Shown piece by piece: positions 1 through 8,350 of a stretch of DNA of 64,000 nucleotides (position 1 is the first letter of the stretch; each line of letters opens with the position of its first letter). The DNA lies in the NCBI GenBank assembly GCA_023957975.1, contig JAMLGM010000001.1:124001-188000 (forward strand), read 5' to 3'. A program made the translations under genes and the position numbers. Under the pieces are notes generated by a model, which had not been told where the DNA came from, ran no database searches, and saw only the letters and a program-made list of their open reading frames with translations. Source of the stretch: Microthrixaceae bacterium. GTDB taxonomy: Bacteria; Actinomycetota; Acidimicrobiia; Acidimicrobiales; Microtrichaceae.

Positions 1-1074
1 GGGGGTGTCCGACAGCTTCGGCACGACGTTGTGCATCGCGAAGTCGCCGAGCAGCGGGTGGGCCAGCGTTACGATCGCCTGGCGCGCGGCGAAATGAGCG
101 TCCGCCAACATGTCGGGGGCGGTGTAGATCTTGCCGTTCGGCACCCCGAACTCGTTGAGCACTTCCTCGAGCCGTGCCGAGGTCAGGGTGCGGGTCCACT
201 CCGCGATCAATCCGTCGAGCAGTTCCTGGTTCTGTCCGCGGGCGTTGTGCGTGGCGAAACGCTCGTCCTCGGCGAGATCATCACGACCCATCGCCGCTGC
301 CAGCCGGCGCCATACGGTGTCCTGATTGCCGCTGATCAGATGCTCACCGTCCGAAGTCGGATAGGCGTTGGCGGGAGCGACGTTCGGCAGAATCGACCCG
401 GTTCGCGGTCGCACGTACCCGGCGACCGTGTACTCGGGAATCAGCGACTCCATCACCCCGAGCACCGCCTCGTACAGCGCTGAATCCACGATCTGACCTC
501 GACCGGTGTTGTGGCGATGATGGACCGCCACCAGCGTCCCGACGCACGCGAAGATCGCCGCAAGCGTGTCGCCGATCGAGATGCCGGCACGAGCCGGAGG
601 GCGGTCGGGTTCGCCGATGACCGCTCGAAGCCCGCCCATCGCCTCGCCGATCGCACCATAACCGGGGCGATCGGCATACGGTCCGGTCTGGCCGTATCCC
701 GAAACACGAACGACGATGAGTTCGGGTCTCGTCGCCCGCAGATCCTCCGGATCCAGCCCCCACTTCTCCAGCGTTCCCGGCCTGAAGTTCTCGATCAGGA
801 TGTCGGCCTCGCCGATCAACTGCCTCGCAAGCTCCTGCCCCTCGGCCTCGCGCAGATTCAGGGTGACCGAGCGCTTGTTGCGTGCCACGACGGGCCACCA
901 CAACGACGCTCCTTGCGCCTTTTCGCGCCCCCACTCTCGCATCGGATCACCGGTTGCCGGGGCCTCGATCTTGATGACGTCGGCACCGAAGTCCGCAAGG
1001 AGTTGTCCGCAGAAGGGCCCGGCGAGCAGCTGTCCCATTTCGATGACCCGAAGATCGCTCAGCGGTCCGTTCAC
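1..1074 (-). CDS. CaiB/BaiF family (family III) CoA transferase, 3' end cut by window
   Basis: Transfers CoA between carboxylic acids through a covalent aspartyl intermediate. The visible 358 residues begin with a typical family N-terminus (SDLRVIEMGQLLAGPFCGQ) followed by an ADVIKIE motif. An Asp in the context GISIGDTLA falls at residue 169, the number of the catalytic Asp in formyl-CoA transferase. I chose the GTG at 1074 because a GGAGG lies 8 nt upstream and the family N-terminus starts right after it. The frame is open to base 1, so the C-terminus lies outside the window. It is divergent from the DUF3293 gene. The substrate acid cannot be told from the sequence. Confidence 0.9.
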   Translation of the reverse strand, partial: MNGPLSDLRVIEMGQLLAGPFCGQLLADFGADVIKIEAPATGDPMREWGREKAQGASLWWPVVARNKRSVTLNLREAEGQELARQLIGEADILIENFRPGTLEKWGLDPEDLRATRPELIVVRVSGYGQTGPYADRPGYGAIGEAMGGLRAVIGEPDRPPARAGISIGDTLAAIFACVGTLVAVHHRHNTGRGQIVDSALYEAVLGVMESLIPEYTVAGYVRPRTGSILPNVAPANAYPTSDGEHLISGNQDTVWRRLAAAMGRDDLAEDERFATHNARGQNQELLDGLIAEWTRTLTSARLEEVLNEFGVPNGKIYTAPDMLADAHFAARQAIVTLAHPLLGDFAMHNVVPKLSDTP

Positions 1075-1212
1075 CCGTGTGTCCTCCGATGCCGTGCTCC
1101 GGCCTGACGCTCAACGCGACGACCAACGATACGTCGCGCGACATGACACAGCAGGGCGCAACGAAACGACACCGCTCCCACACGGCCGTAGTCGGTCTGC
1201 TGAACTGGCGCC

Positions 1213-1626
1213 ATGACGAGCGCGTACGGAACCGAGGCCATCTGGGACATCTTCGACGAGTCGATCGTCACGTTCACCGGCCCCGACGGATCGTCGGTCC
1301 GCTACGGCTCCGATGCCAACCCGTACCCCGAGCCGCTCTTCGGAATCACCGCCTGGAATCCGGGCGAGGAACGACCACACGAAGAAAACGTCGCAGCAAA
1401 TGAGCGCCTCAAAGCCCACCTCACACAAAGCGCCATTCGATTCGTCGACGCCGAGGGCGCCTCGCCCGATGGCACCTGGAACGAGCCGGGCTACGTGCTG
1501 ATCGGCACCGACCGGGCGACCGCCGTCGCGGTCGCCCGTGAATTCGGGCAGCTCGCGATCCACGAGATGGCCAACGGGGTGCTTCGCGTGGTCAAATCCG
1601 CCGGCAACTCCGACACCACGACGTAG
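1213..1626 (+). CDS. DUF3293 domain protein
   Basis: Small soluble protein of 137 residues and unknown function. It shows the hallmarks I associate with DUF3293: an ITAWNPG motif near residue 45, an N-x-x-A-N-E-R-L stretch, a PDGTWNEPGY segment and a late EFGQLA motif. There is no signal peptide or membrane segment. It ends 13 bp before the thioesterase gene on the same strand, so the two probably share a transcript. The family assignment is from memory of the motif pattern. Confidence 0.75.
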   Translation: MTSAYGTEAIWDIFDESIVTFTGPDGSSVRYGSDANPYPEPLFGITAWNPGEERPHEENVAANERLKAHLTQSAIRFVDAEGASPDGTWNEPGYVLIGTDRATAVAVAREFGQLAIHEMANGVLRVVKSAGNSDTTT

Positions 1627-1639
1627 GACCCCGCATCCC

Positions 1640-2473
1640 ATGGCAACGAACGTTCTCGACAGCACTCACCCCACGATCGACCCCGACCGGCCGACCCGAA
1701 CCCATGCCACGATCGGCGAGGAATGGCAGATCATCTACTCACAGGGCGGGATCGTGATGTCGACCATGCTTCGTGCCGCAACACGGGTTCTCGCTCGGCC
1801 CGACCTTCAGCTCTCCGCCATGTCGGCGACGTTCATCAAGCCGGTACCGATGGGCGACGTGGTGATCGACGTCGAGGTTCTGCGCAGCGGGCGCAATGGC
1901 GCCCAGACATCGATTGAGCTGCGCGACGCAACAAGTGCCGCCAACGGTGATGGTCCCAACACCGTGATCACCGCCGTCTTCATCGCCGCCGACGACAACG
2001 CGCCAACCGTGCGCTCGCTCAGTTGCCCTCCCGAGCTTCTCGGCACGCCAACCCCCGAACACGTCGCCGCCACGGCGCCACGAGAACAGGCGTTTCTGGA
2101 GCGCACCGACTGGGTCCTCACCCCCGAACAGCCCGATGATACGAACCGGCAATTGATGTGGTTTCGCTTTCACGAGGCCCCGCTCACCGACGACGGAACG
2201 TGGGAGCGTTCCACCCTCGTCGTTCCGGCCGACACCCTCGGCACCGCCATTCACTCGGCGATGATGGCGAAGGGCGACCGCGAGGTGTTTTCGGTGTCGT
2301 TGCAGATCACCGTGCAGTTCCACGCCGATGCCCACGGCGAGTGGGTCGGTGTCGACTCATCGGTCTGGGACATCTCCAACGGTCTCGCATCAGGGCCGGC
2401 GTCGTTGTGGGACACCGACGGAACCTTGGTCGCCACCGTCACCCAGACCGCCAAGCTACGCCTCGAGTGGTAG
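1640..2473 (+). CDS. Acyl-CoA thioesterase-like protein (double hot-dog, TesB/4HBT_3 type)
   Basis: Predicted cytosolic thioesterase-superfamily protein of 277 residues. The N-terminal half has IYSQGGIVMSTMLRAA and the TFIKPVPMGDVVIDVEVLRSGR pattern of a hot-dog domain. A second hot-dog half follows, with HSAMMAKG and an end reading DTDGTLVATVTQTAKLRL, as in TesB-like proteins. The start is the ATG at 1640, 13 nt after the DUF3293 stop; the frame stays open further upstream only as a shadow of that gene. It ends 4 bp from the convergent holB gene. With the CoA transferase and acyl-CoA dehydrogenase nearby, a role in acyl-CoA metabolism is likely. The chain length of the substrate is unknown. 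Confidence 0.75.
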   Translation: MATNVLDSTHPTIDPDRPTRTHATIGEEWQIIYSQGGIVMSTMLRAATRVLARPDLQLSAMSATFIKPVPMGDVVIDVEVLRSGRNGAQTSIELRDATSAANGDGPNTVITAVFIAADDNAPTVRSLSCPPELLGTPTPEHVAATAPREQAFLERTDWVLTPEQPDDTNRQLMWFRFHEAPLTDDGTWERSTLVVPADTLGTAIHSAMMAKGDREVFSVSLQITVQFHADAHGEWVGVDSSVWDISNGLASGPASLWDTDGTLVATVTQTAKLRLEW

Positions 2474-2477
2474 CGGG

Positions 2478-3545
2478 CTAACGGCGCGGAAGCTGCAGGA
2501 ACAGCGCCTGAATCGCGAGTTCCTCGTTCGCGTTGTACACCAGTCGTTCGGTGAACTCGCCAACGAGTTCGGCAGCGGCGACGAATGCGTCGGGGGCCGT
2601 CGCGGCGTCGCGGCGATACCCCTCCATCAGCGCCGCAAGACCGGCTCGAAGCTCGTCGCTGCGCACCCGACGCTGCTCGCGTTTGTGACGCGCCTCGACC
2701 TCAGCCTGTTGCGACTTGCGTAACCCCAACCGTTCGGCCTGTTCGGCGAGCTTGGTCAGTTCTCGGCTGTGCAGCTCCGCGAGCGGTTCGAGCACCTCAT
2801 CGACGCGGCCGATGACCTCCGACGCGAGCTTGGCGGCGGTCGCTCCGGTTCCGTCGAGTCGGCCCGGAAGATCGATCCAGAACTGTCGCCGGGCAACCAC
2901 CAGCGGATCGGTGGCCAACAGCCGCGCGCGGTCGATGTTTCCCGCGGCGCCCGCGGCCGCGGCGTCGGCCACGTCGCCGCTCACCCCGTCGCGTCGCAGA
3001 CACTCCGCGATCAGCGCGGTCGACAGGATCGGAAACTCGAAGGTGACACAGCGCGACGCGATCGTCACCAGATCCGGCGGCACCTCGTCGGCCAACACGA
3101 TGAACACCGTCCCCGACGGAGGTTCCTCGATCGATTTCAACAGGATCGGGGCAGCCGTGCTCACCAGGTGAAAGTCGACGAGGACGATCACCTGCAGGTC
3201 GCCCTCGGGCGGACGCATCTGCGCCTGACGCACGATCTCGCGCGCCTGATCCGCCGAGATCGACGCCCCCGTTCGCTCGACGAAGCGAATCGCCGGGTGG
3301 TGCTCTGCCTTCGCGAGCGCGCAATGCCTGGCGATGTCGACGGAGTCGGCGCCGCCGCTCAACAGTTCGGCGGCGAATGCACGGGCCGCGGCGCGGGTCC
3401 CGACCCCGGCAGCGCCCACGAACAGATACGCATGAGTTGGATCGGCCGCGGCGCGGCGCAGTTGTGCGACGAGTTGGTCCTGGCCGACGACTTCGCTCCA
3501 CAGGTCATCGAGGTCGTCGGAGGTCGCCTCCATGCCGGTCGTCAT
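2478..3545 (-). CDS. holB: DNA polymerase III delta' subunit
   Basis: Clamp-loader subunit of 355 residues that helps open the beta clamp during replication. The AAA+ N-terminus has HAYLFVGAAGVGTR, a P-loop position without the usual Lys-Thr; delta' subunits commonly do not hydrolyse ATP. It also has SADQAREI, ILLKSIEEPPSGTVFIVL and SRCVTFEF, the latter carrying the SRC-type arginine finger motif. The zinc-binding cysteines of many delta' proteins are not evident. The ATG overlaps the tmk stop by 4 nt (ATGA), so translation is coupled to tmk. The order topA-tmk-holB is common in actinobacteria. Confidence 0.9.
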   Translation of the reverse strand: MTTGMEATSDDLDDLWSEVVGQDQLVAQLRRAAADPTHAYLFVGAAGVGTRAAARAFAAELLSGGADSVDIARHCALAKAEHHPAIRFVERTGASISADQAREIVRQAQMRPPEGDLQVIVLVDFHLVSTAAPILLKSIEEPPSGTVFIVLADEVPPDLVTIASRCVTFEFPILSTALIAECLRRDGVSGDVADAAAAGAAGNIDRARLLATDPLVVARRQFWIDLPGRLDGTGATAAKLASEVIGRVDEVLEPLAELHSRELTKLAEQAERLGLRKSQQAEVEARHKREQRRVRSDELRAGLAALMEGYRRDAATAPDAFVAAAELVGEFTERLVYNANEELAIQALFLQLPRR

Positions 3546-4207
3546 TGCGTCACCATCGGCAGTCGGGCCACCGCATCCCAGATCTGTTCGGCCACCTCGT
3601 CGATCGACCGGCTCCCGTCGATGACCACCCAGCGCGACGGGTCCTCGTTCGCCTGGGCCAGGAACCCCCGGCGAACCCGTTCATGAAAGTCGGCACCCGC
3701 CTGCTCGAAGCGGTCGAGTTCGCGCTGCAGGCGGGCCGACGCCGTGTCGAGATCGATGTCGATCAACACGACCAGGTCCGGCAACAGCGCGGCGGTCGCC
3801 CACTCGCTGATTTCAGCGACCTTCTGCGCGTCGAGGCCTCGCCCGTAGCCCTGGTAGGCCACCGAACTGTAGAGATAGCGGTCGCAGATCACCCCCACCC
3901 CCGACGCCAGGGTCGGACCGATGAGTTCGCTCGCGTGTTGCGCACGATCCGCCGCCATGAGCAACGCCTCGCAGCGGTCACTCAATTCGGCATTGTCCAC
4001 GTCCAACAGGATCGAACGCAGCCTGGCCCCGATCGCGGTGCCGCCCGGTTGGCGGGTCACGATGGCTTCGATTCCGACACGATCGGCCAGTCGCTCCCGC
4101 AACAGGGCCGCCTGGGTGGTCTTGCCGCCTCCCTCTCCACCCTCGAAGACGATGAACGGCGCTGTGCGGTCCACACGGCCGGTTCCGCCGGTGGCGGTCG
4201 AGGACAT
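3542..4207 (-). CDS. tmk: Thymidylate kinase
   Basis: Phosphorylates dTMP to dTDP in the cytosol. The 221-residue protein has the P-loop GGEGGGKTT near residues 23-31, the TRQPGGTAIG motif, a DRY motif in ICDRYLYSSVAYQG, and a LID-like region with arginines (RLQRELDRFE). The length is normal for the family. The start ATG shares one base with the topA stop (TGATG) and the stop overlaps the holB start, so topA, tmk and holB form one operon. Confidence 0.95.
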   Translation of the reverse strand: MSSTATGGTGRVDRTAPFIVFEGGEGGGKTTQAALLRERLADRVGIEAIVTRQPGGTAIGARLRSILLDVDNAELSDRCEALLMAADRAQHASELIGPTLASGVGVICDRYLYSSVAYQGYGRGLDAQKVAEISEWATAALLPDLVVLIDIDLDTASARLQRELDRFEQAGADFHERVRRGFLAQANEDPSRWVVIDGSRSIDEVAEQIWDAVARLPMVTQ

Positions 4208-7014
4208 CAGAACGGCTCGTCGCCGTCCGCAGCGATGAACGCGTCCGCCACCGCTTTCGGAGTGACCGCCGCGGTCGGCGACTTCTTGGCCGCGGCCTTC
4301 TTCGCCGGAGCCTTCTTCGCCGCGGTCTTCTTGGCTGGAGCCTTCTTGGCCGCGGTCTTTTTCGCGCCGGCCTTTTTCGCCGGAGCCTTCCTGGCGGAGG
4401 CCTTCTTGGCCGGATCCTTGCCCGCGGCGATGTCCTTTTCGCGACGATCGGCCAGTAACTCCATGGCGCGTTCGACCGTCAACTCCTCGACGCTGTCACC
4501 CTTGCGAAGCGAGGCATTCGTGATCCCGTCGGTGACATAGGGGCCGAACCGACCGTCCTTGCACAGGATCGGACGCTCAGAATCCGGGTCTTTGCCCAGG
4601 TCCTTCAACGGTCCCTTCACCGCCTGGCCGCGGCGCCGCTTCGGTTCGGCCAGAATCCGCAGCGCCTCATCCAGGGTGATGGTGAGCAGCATCTCCTCGT
4701 TTTCGATCGTACGGCTGTCGGTGTCCTTTTTGATGTAGGGCCCGAACTTGCCGTTCTGAGCGGTGATCTCGACCCCGTCCGCCGGGTCGACACCCAGCAC
4801 TCGCGGCAGACTCAGCAGCTCCAAGGCGTCATCGAGGCTCACCCGTTCGAGCGTCATCGTCTGGAACAACGACGCCATCTTCGGCTTCTCGCCGGTCTCG
4901 TCGTCGTGGTCGCCAAGCTGCACGTACGGACCGAAGCGACCGTTCTTCACGTAGATCGGCTTGCCGGTCGCCGGATCATCGCCGAGCTTGCGCTCCTTGG
5001 GCGTGTTCAACAGCTCGACGGCCTTGTCGGGGGTGAGTTCGTCGGGGGCGAGATCGTCGGGAATGTTCGCCGTATCGTCGCCGCGCTGGATGTAGGCCCC
5101 ATAACGCCCCACACGGGCGACGATGAGCTCGCCGTTGGCATCCGCTCCGATCGGAATCGAGTTCACCGCCCGAGCGTCGATGTGTTCGATGTCGGTGACC
5201 ATGTGCTTGAGCCCGGGACGGTCGCTGTCGACCCCATCGCCGAAGTAGAACGAACTCAGCCACGGTGCCGAGGAGGCGTCTCCGGTGGCGATCCGGTCGA
5301 GATCGTCCTCCATGTGTGCGGTCAGCGCGTAGTCGACCAGATCCGGGAAGTGCTGCTCCAGCAGGGTCACCACCGCGAACGCCGTGAACGACGGCACGAG
5401 CGCGGAGCCCTTCTTGCGCACATAGCCGCGGTCCTGGATCGTCGAGATCGTCGACGCGTACGTCGAGGGCCGGCCGATGCCGAGCTCCTCGAGACGCTTC
5501 ACCAACGAGGCTTCGGTGTAACGGGCGGGTGGCTGGGTCTCGTGGCCCTTGGCGTCGAGTTCGGTGCTGCGCGCACCGTCGCCCTCGGCCATGTCGGGCA
5601 GGATGCGTTCCTGATCTTCGAGTTCCGCATCCGGGTCATCCGCTCCCTCCACGTACGCCCGAAGGAACCCCGGGAACAGAATCGTCTTGCCGCTCGCCGC
5701 GAAGCGGGCACGACGACCGTCGCTCGCGTCGACGTCGATGCGCACCTGCATGCTCTCGCCGCGGGCGTCGGTCATCTGCGAGGCGATCGTGCGCTGCCAG
5801 ATGAGTTCGTACAGACGGAACTCCTGGGTGCCGAGAACGGAGCGCACCTCCTCGGGGCTGCGGAAGGTGTCGCCCGCGGGCCGGATCGCCTCGTGGGCCT
5901 CCTGGGCGTTCTTCGACTTCTTCGCATACACCCGGGGGGAGTCGGGCAGGTAGGCCTCGCCGTACTTGGAGGCGATGAGACTTCGCGCCGCGTTGATCGC
6001 CGTTTCCGACAACGTCGTGGAGTCGGTACGCATGTAGGTGATGAAGCCGTTCTCATACAGGCGCTGGGCCAGCGACATCGTCTGGCTCGAACTGAACCTC
6101 AGCTTGCGGCCCGCCTCCTGTTGGAGTGTGGAGGTCATGAACGGTGCGTACGGCTTGCGGGTGTACGGCTTGCGTTCGACCGACGCGATCGTCGCAGGGC
6201 GACCCTCGAGCGCCGCCCGCAGCGCGCCTGCGGATTCCTCGTCGAGCAGGACCGCACCGTCTCGGGTCAGGCTGCCGGTCTCGTCGAAATCGCGTCCGGT
6301 CGCGACGCGCAACGAATCGACCTCGATGAGGTTCGCTCCGAAGGGGGTCGTGTCCTTGCCTGCACCGGTGAGCTGGAAGGTTGCGGACAGATCCCAGTAG
6401 CTCGCCGTGCGAAAGCGCATACGTTCGCGTTCGCGTTCGACCACGATTCGTGTCGCGACCGACTGCACGCGCCCAGCGGAGAGCCGCGGCATGACCTTCT
6501 TCCACAGCACGGGGCTGACCTCGTAGCCGTAGAGCCGGTCGAAGATGCGCCGCGCCTCCTGGGCGTCGACGAGGCTGCGGTTCAGGTCGCGGGGATTTTC
6601 GATCGCGCTTTGGATGGCGTCGGGGGTGATCTCGTGAAAGACCATGCGCCGCACCGGCACTTTCGGCTTGAGCACCTCGAGCAGGTGCCAGGCAATCGCT
6701 TCCCCCTCGCGATCCTCATCGGTCGCGAGATAGAGCTCGTCGGCGTCCTTCAGAAGGTCCTTGAGTCGCTTGACCTGCTCCTTCTTGTTCGGCGAGACGA
6801 TGTAGAGCGGCTTGAACCCGTCGTCGGGGTCGACCCCCAGCTTTGCGAGCACCGTTCCCTTGTACGCCGCCGGAACCTCTGCCGCCTTCGAGGGCAGATC
6901 GCGGATGTGCCCAACCGACGACTCCACGACGTACTCGTCGCCGAGAAATCGCGAAATGGTACGTGCTTTGGCAGGAGACTCGACGATGACGAGGGGTTGG
7001 CCCATGGGCTTCAC
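4207..7014 (-). CDS. topA: DNA topoisomerase I with Lys/Ala-rich C-terminal tail
   Basis: Type IA topoisomerase of 935 residues that relaxes negative supercoils. The TOPRIM domain starts at residue 8 (VIVESPAKA), with metal-binding acidic residues in TDEDREGE (98-105). The catalytic tyrosine is Tyr327 in FITYMRTDS. The C-terminal half carries several topoisomerase C-terminal repeats built on a GRFGPYVQ-like core, near residues 625, 700, 765 and 830. There are no four-cysteine zinc fingers. The protein instead ends with about 60 residues of AKKAPAKK-type basic repeats, as in mycobacterial TopA, where such a tail aids processivity. A 127-bp divergent region separates it from the acyl-CoA dehydrogenase gene. 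Confidence 0.97.
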   Translation of the reverse strand: MKPMGQPLVIVESPAKARTISRFLGDEYVVESSVGHIRDLPSKAAEVPAAYKGTVLAKLGVDPDDGFKPLYIVSPNKKEQVKRLKDLLKDADELYLATDEDREGEAIAWHLLEVLKPKVPVRRMVFHEITPDAIQSAIENPRDLNRSLVDAQEARRIFDRLYGYEVSPVLWKKVMPRLSAGRVQSVATRIVVERERERMRFRTASYWDLSATFQLTGAGKDTTPFGANLIEVDSLRVATGRDFDETGSLTRDGAVLLDEESAGALRAALEGRPATIASVERKPYTRKPYAPFMTSTLQQEAGRKLRFSSSQTMSLAQRLYENGFITYMRTDSTTLSETAINAARSLIASKYGEAYLPDSPRVYAKKSKNAQEAHEAIRPAGDTFRSPEEVRSVLGTQEFRLYELIWQRTIASQMTDARGESMQVRIDVDASDGRRARFAASGKTILFPGFLRAYVEGADDPDAELEDQERILPDMAEGDGARSTELDAKGHETQPPARYTEASLVKRLEELGIGRPSTYASTISTIQDRGYVRKKGSALVPSFTAFAVVTLLEQHFPDLVDYALTAHMEDDLDRIATGDASSAPWLSSFYFGDGVDSDRPGLKHMVTDIEHIDARAVNSIPIGADANGELIVARVGRYGAYIQRGDDTANIPDDLAPDELTPDKAVELLNTPKERKLGDDPATGKPIYVKNGRFGPYVQLGDHDDETGEKPKMASLFQTMTLERVSLDDALELLSLPRVLGVDPADGVEITAQNGKFGPYIKKDTDSRTIENEEMLLTITLDEALRILAEPKRRRGQAVKGPLKDLGKDPDSERPILCKDGRFGPYVTDGITNASLRKGDSVEELTVERAMELLADRREKDIAAGKDPAKKASARKAPAKKAGAKKTAAKKAPAKKTAAKKAPAKKAAAKKSPTAAVTPKAVADAFIAADGDEPF

Positions 7015-7141
7015 TCAATATCCCGATTCCCGGGTATGTCAAACACCCTCGCGAGATCGGGAGAACGATTAGTCCCGGGACGGGTACGAAATCCGAACCG
7101 GTGCGACCGCTACGGTGGCTCCAACGTCGTGAGGAGATGGC

Positions 7142-8347
7142 ATGGATTTTCAGCTCAGCCCAACCGCCACCGCGCTGCAGGAACGGCTGCTCGAGTTCAT
7201 GGACGACAAGGTCTACCCGGCCGAGGCGACCTACCACGACCAGATGGCGAACCTCGATCCCCACGACCACCCACCGGTCATCGAGGACCTCAAGGCCGAA
7301 GCGAAGGCGCGCGGGTTGTGGAACCTGTTCCTTCCCCACAAGACCCAGTGGACCGACGGTCTGTCCAACCTCGACTACGCCCCGCTCGCAGAGATCACCG
7401 GGCGGTCGATGCACCTTGCGCCCGAGGCGCTGAACTGCTCCGCACCCGACACCGGAAACATGGAACTGCTCACCATGTTCGGCACCGACGCCCAAAAAGA
7501 AGAGTGGTTGCAACCCCTCCTCAACGGTGAAATCCGCTCGGCCTTCGCGATGACCGAACCCGACGTCGCCAGTTCCGATGCCACCAACATCGAGTTGTCG
7601 ATCACCCGGGACGGCGACTCCTACGTGCTCAATGGCCACAAGTGGTGGACCTCGGGTGCGATGTCTCCCCGCTGCACACTGTTCATCGTGATGGGAAAGA
7701 CCGATCCCACCGCAGCGAAGCATCTGCAGCAGTCGATGATCCTGGTGCCCCGCGACACCCGCGGCGTCACGGTCGTTCGCAACCTGGAGGTCTTCGGCTA
7801 CACCGACCGTGAGGGGCACGCCGAGGTGCACTTCGACAACGTCCGTGTTCCGGCCACCAACCTGCTGCACACCGAAGGGTCGGGGTTCATGATGGCCCAG
7901 GCCCGCCTCGGCCCCGGGCGCATTCACCATTGCATGCGTGCCATCGGTATCGCCGAACGGGCCCTGGAACTGATGTGCCGACGCGTCACCCAGCGGGTCG
8001 CGTTCGGCCGGCCGCTGGCCGAACAGGGCGTGATTCGCGAATGGATCGCCGATTCGCGCATGGAGATCGAACAGGCGCGCCTCCTCACGCTGAAGGCGGC
8101 GTGGCTGATGGACACCGTCGGCAACCGCGGGGCGGCGATCGAGATCTCCTCTATCAAAGTCGTGGCACCCAACGTCGCGCTGCGCGTCGTCGATCGGGCC
8201 ATCCAGGCCCACGGTGGCGGCGGGGTCAGCAGCGACTTCCCGCTCGCGGCCATGTATGCCGGCCTGCGCACGCTGCGCCTGGCGGATGGCCCCGACGAGG
8301 TCCACCGCCGACAGGTCGCACGAACCGAACTCGGTAAGTACTCCTAG
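7142..8347 (+). CDS. Acyl-CoA dehydrogenase (ACAD10/11-like)
   Basis: FAD-dependent enzyme oxidising acyl-CoA to the 2-enoyl-CoA. The 401-residue sequence has the central FAD/substrate signature ([16 protein letters not shown]), a GHKWWTSGA motif, the C-terminal helical-domain signature ([18 protein letters not shown]) and [14 protein letters not shown]. The end reads [12 protein letters not shown], the form seen in ACAD10/11-type members, where Asp rather than Glu is expected at the catalytic base position. A strong GAGGAG ribosome binding site lies at 7131-7136. Electrons would go to ETF, which is not encoded here. It ends 3 bp before ctpE. Confidence 0.92.
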   Translation: MDFQLSPTATALQERLLEFMDDKVYPAEATYHDQMANLDPHDHPPVIEDLKAEAKARGLWNLFLPHKTQWTDGLSNLDYAPLAEITGRSMHLAPEALNCSAPDTGNMELLTMFGTDAQKEEWLQPLLNGEIRSAFAMTEPDVASSDATNIELSITRDGDSYVLNGHKWWTSGAMSPRCTLFIVMGKTDPTAAKHLQQSMILVPRDTRGVTVVRNLEVFGYTDREGHAEVHFDNVRVPATNLLHTEGSGFMMAQARLGPGRIHHCMRAIGIAERALELMCRRVTQRVAFGRPLAEQGVIREWIADSRMEIEQARLLTLKAAWLMDTVGNRGAAIEISSIKVVAPNVALRVVDRAIQAHGGGGVSSDFPLAAMYAGLRTLRLADGPDEVHRRQVARTELGKYS

Positions 8348-8350
8348 CCC

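Noticed and set aside
4230..4440. Short repeated units in the 3' end of topA resembling a repeat array
   Set aside because: They encode AKKAPAKK-type repeats in frame within topA and have no spacers, so they are a coding repeat, not CRISPR.
4906..7530. Very long plus-strand open frame opposite topA
   Set aside because: The opposite strand holds all type IA topoisomerase motifs; the plus-strand product has no recognisable domain.
6716..8305. Long minus-strand open frame opposite topA and the acyl-CoA dehydrogenase gene
   Set aside because: It crosses two well-supported genes, has low-complexity composition typical of high-GC antisense frames and no family motif.
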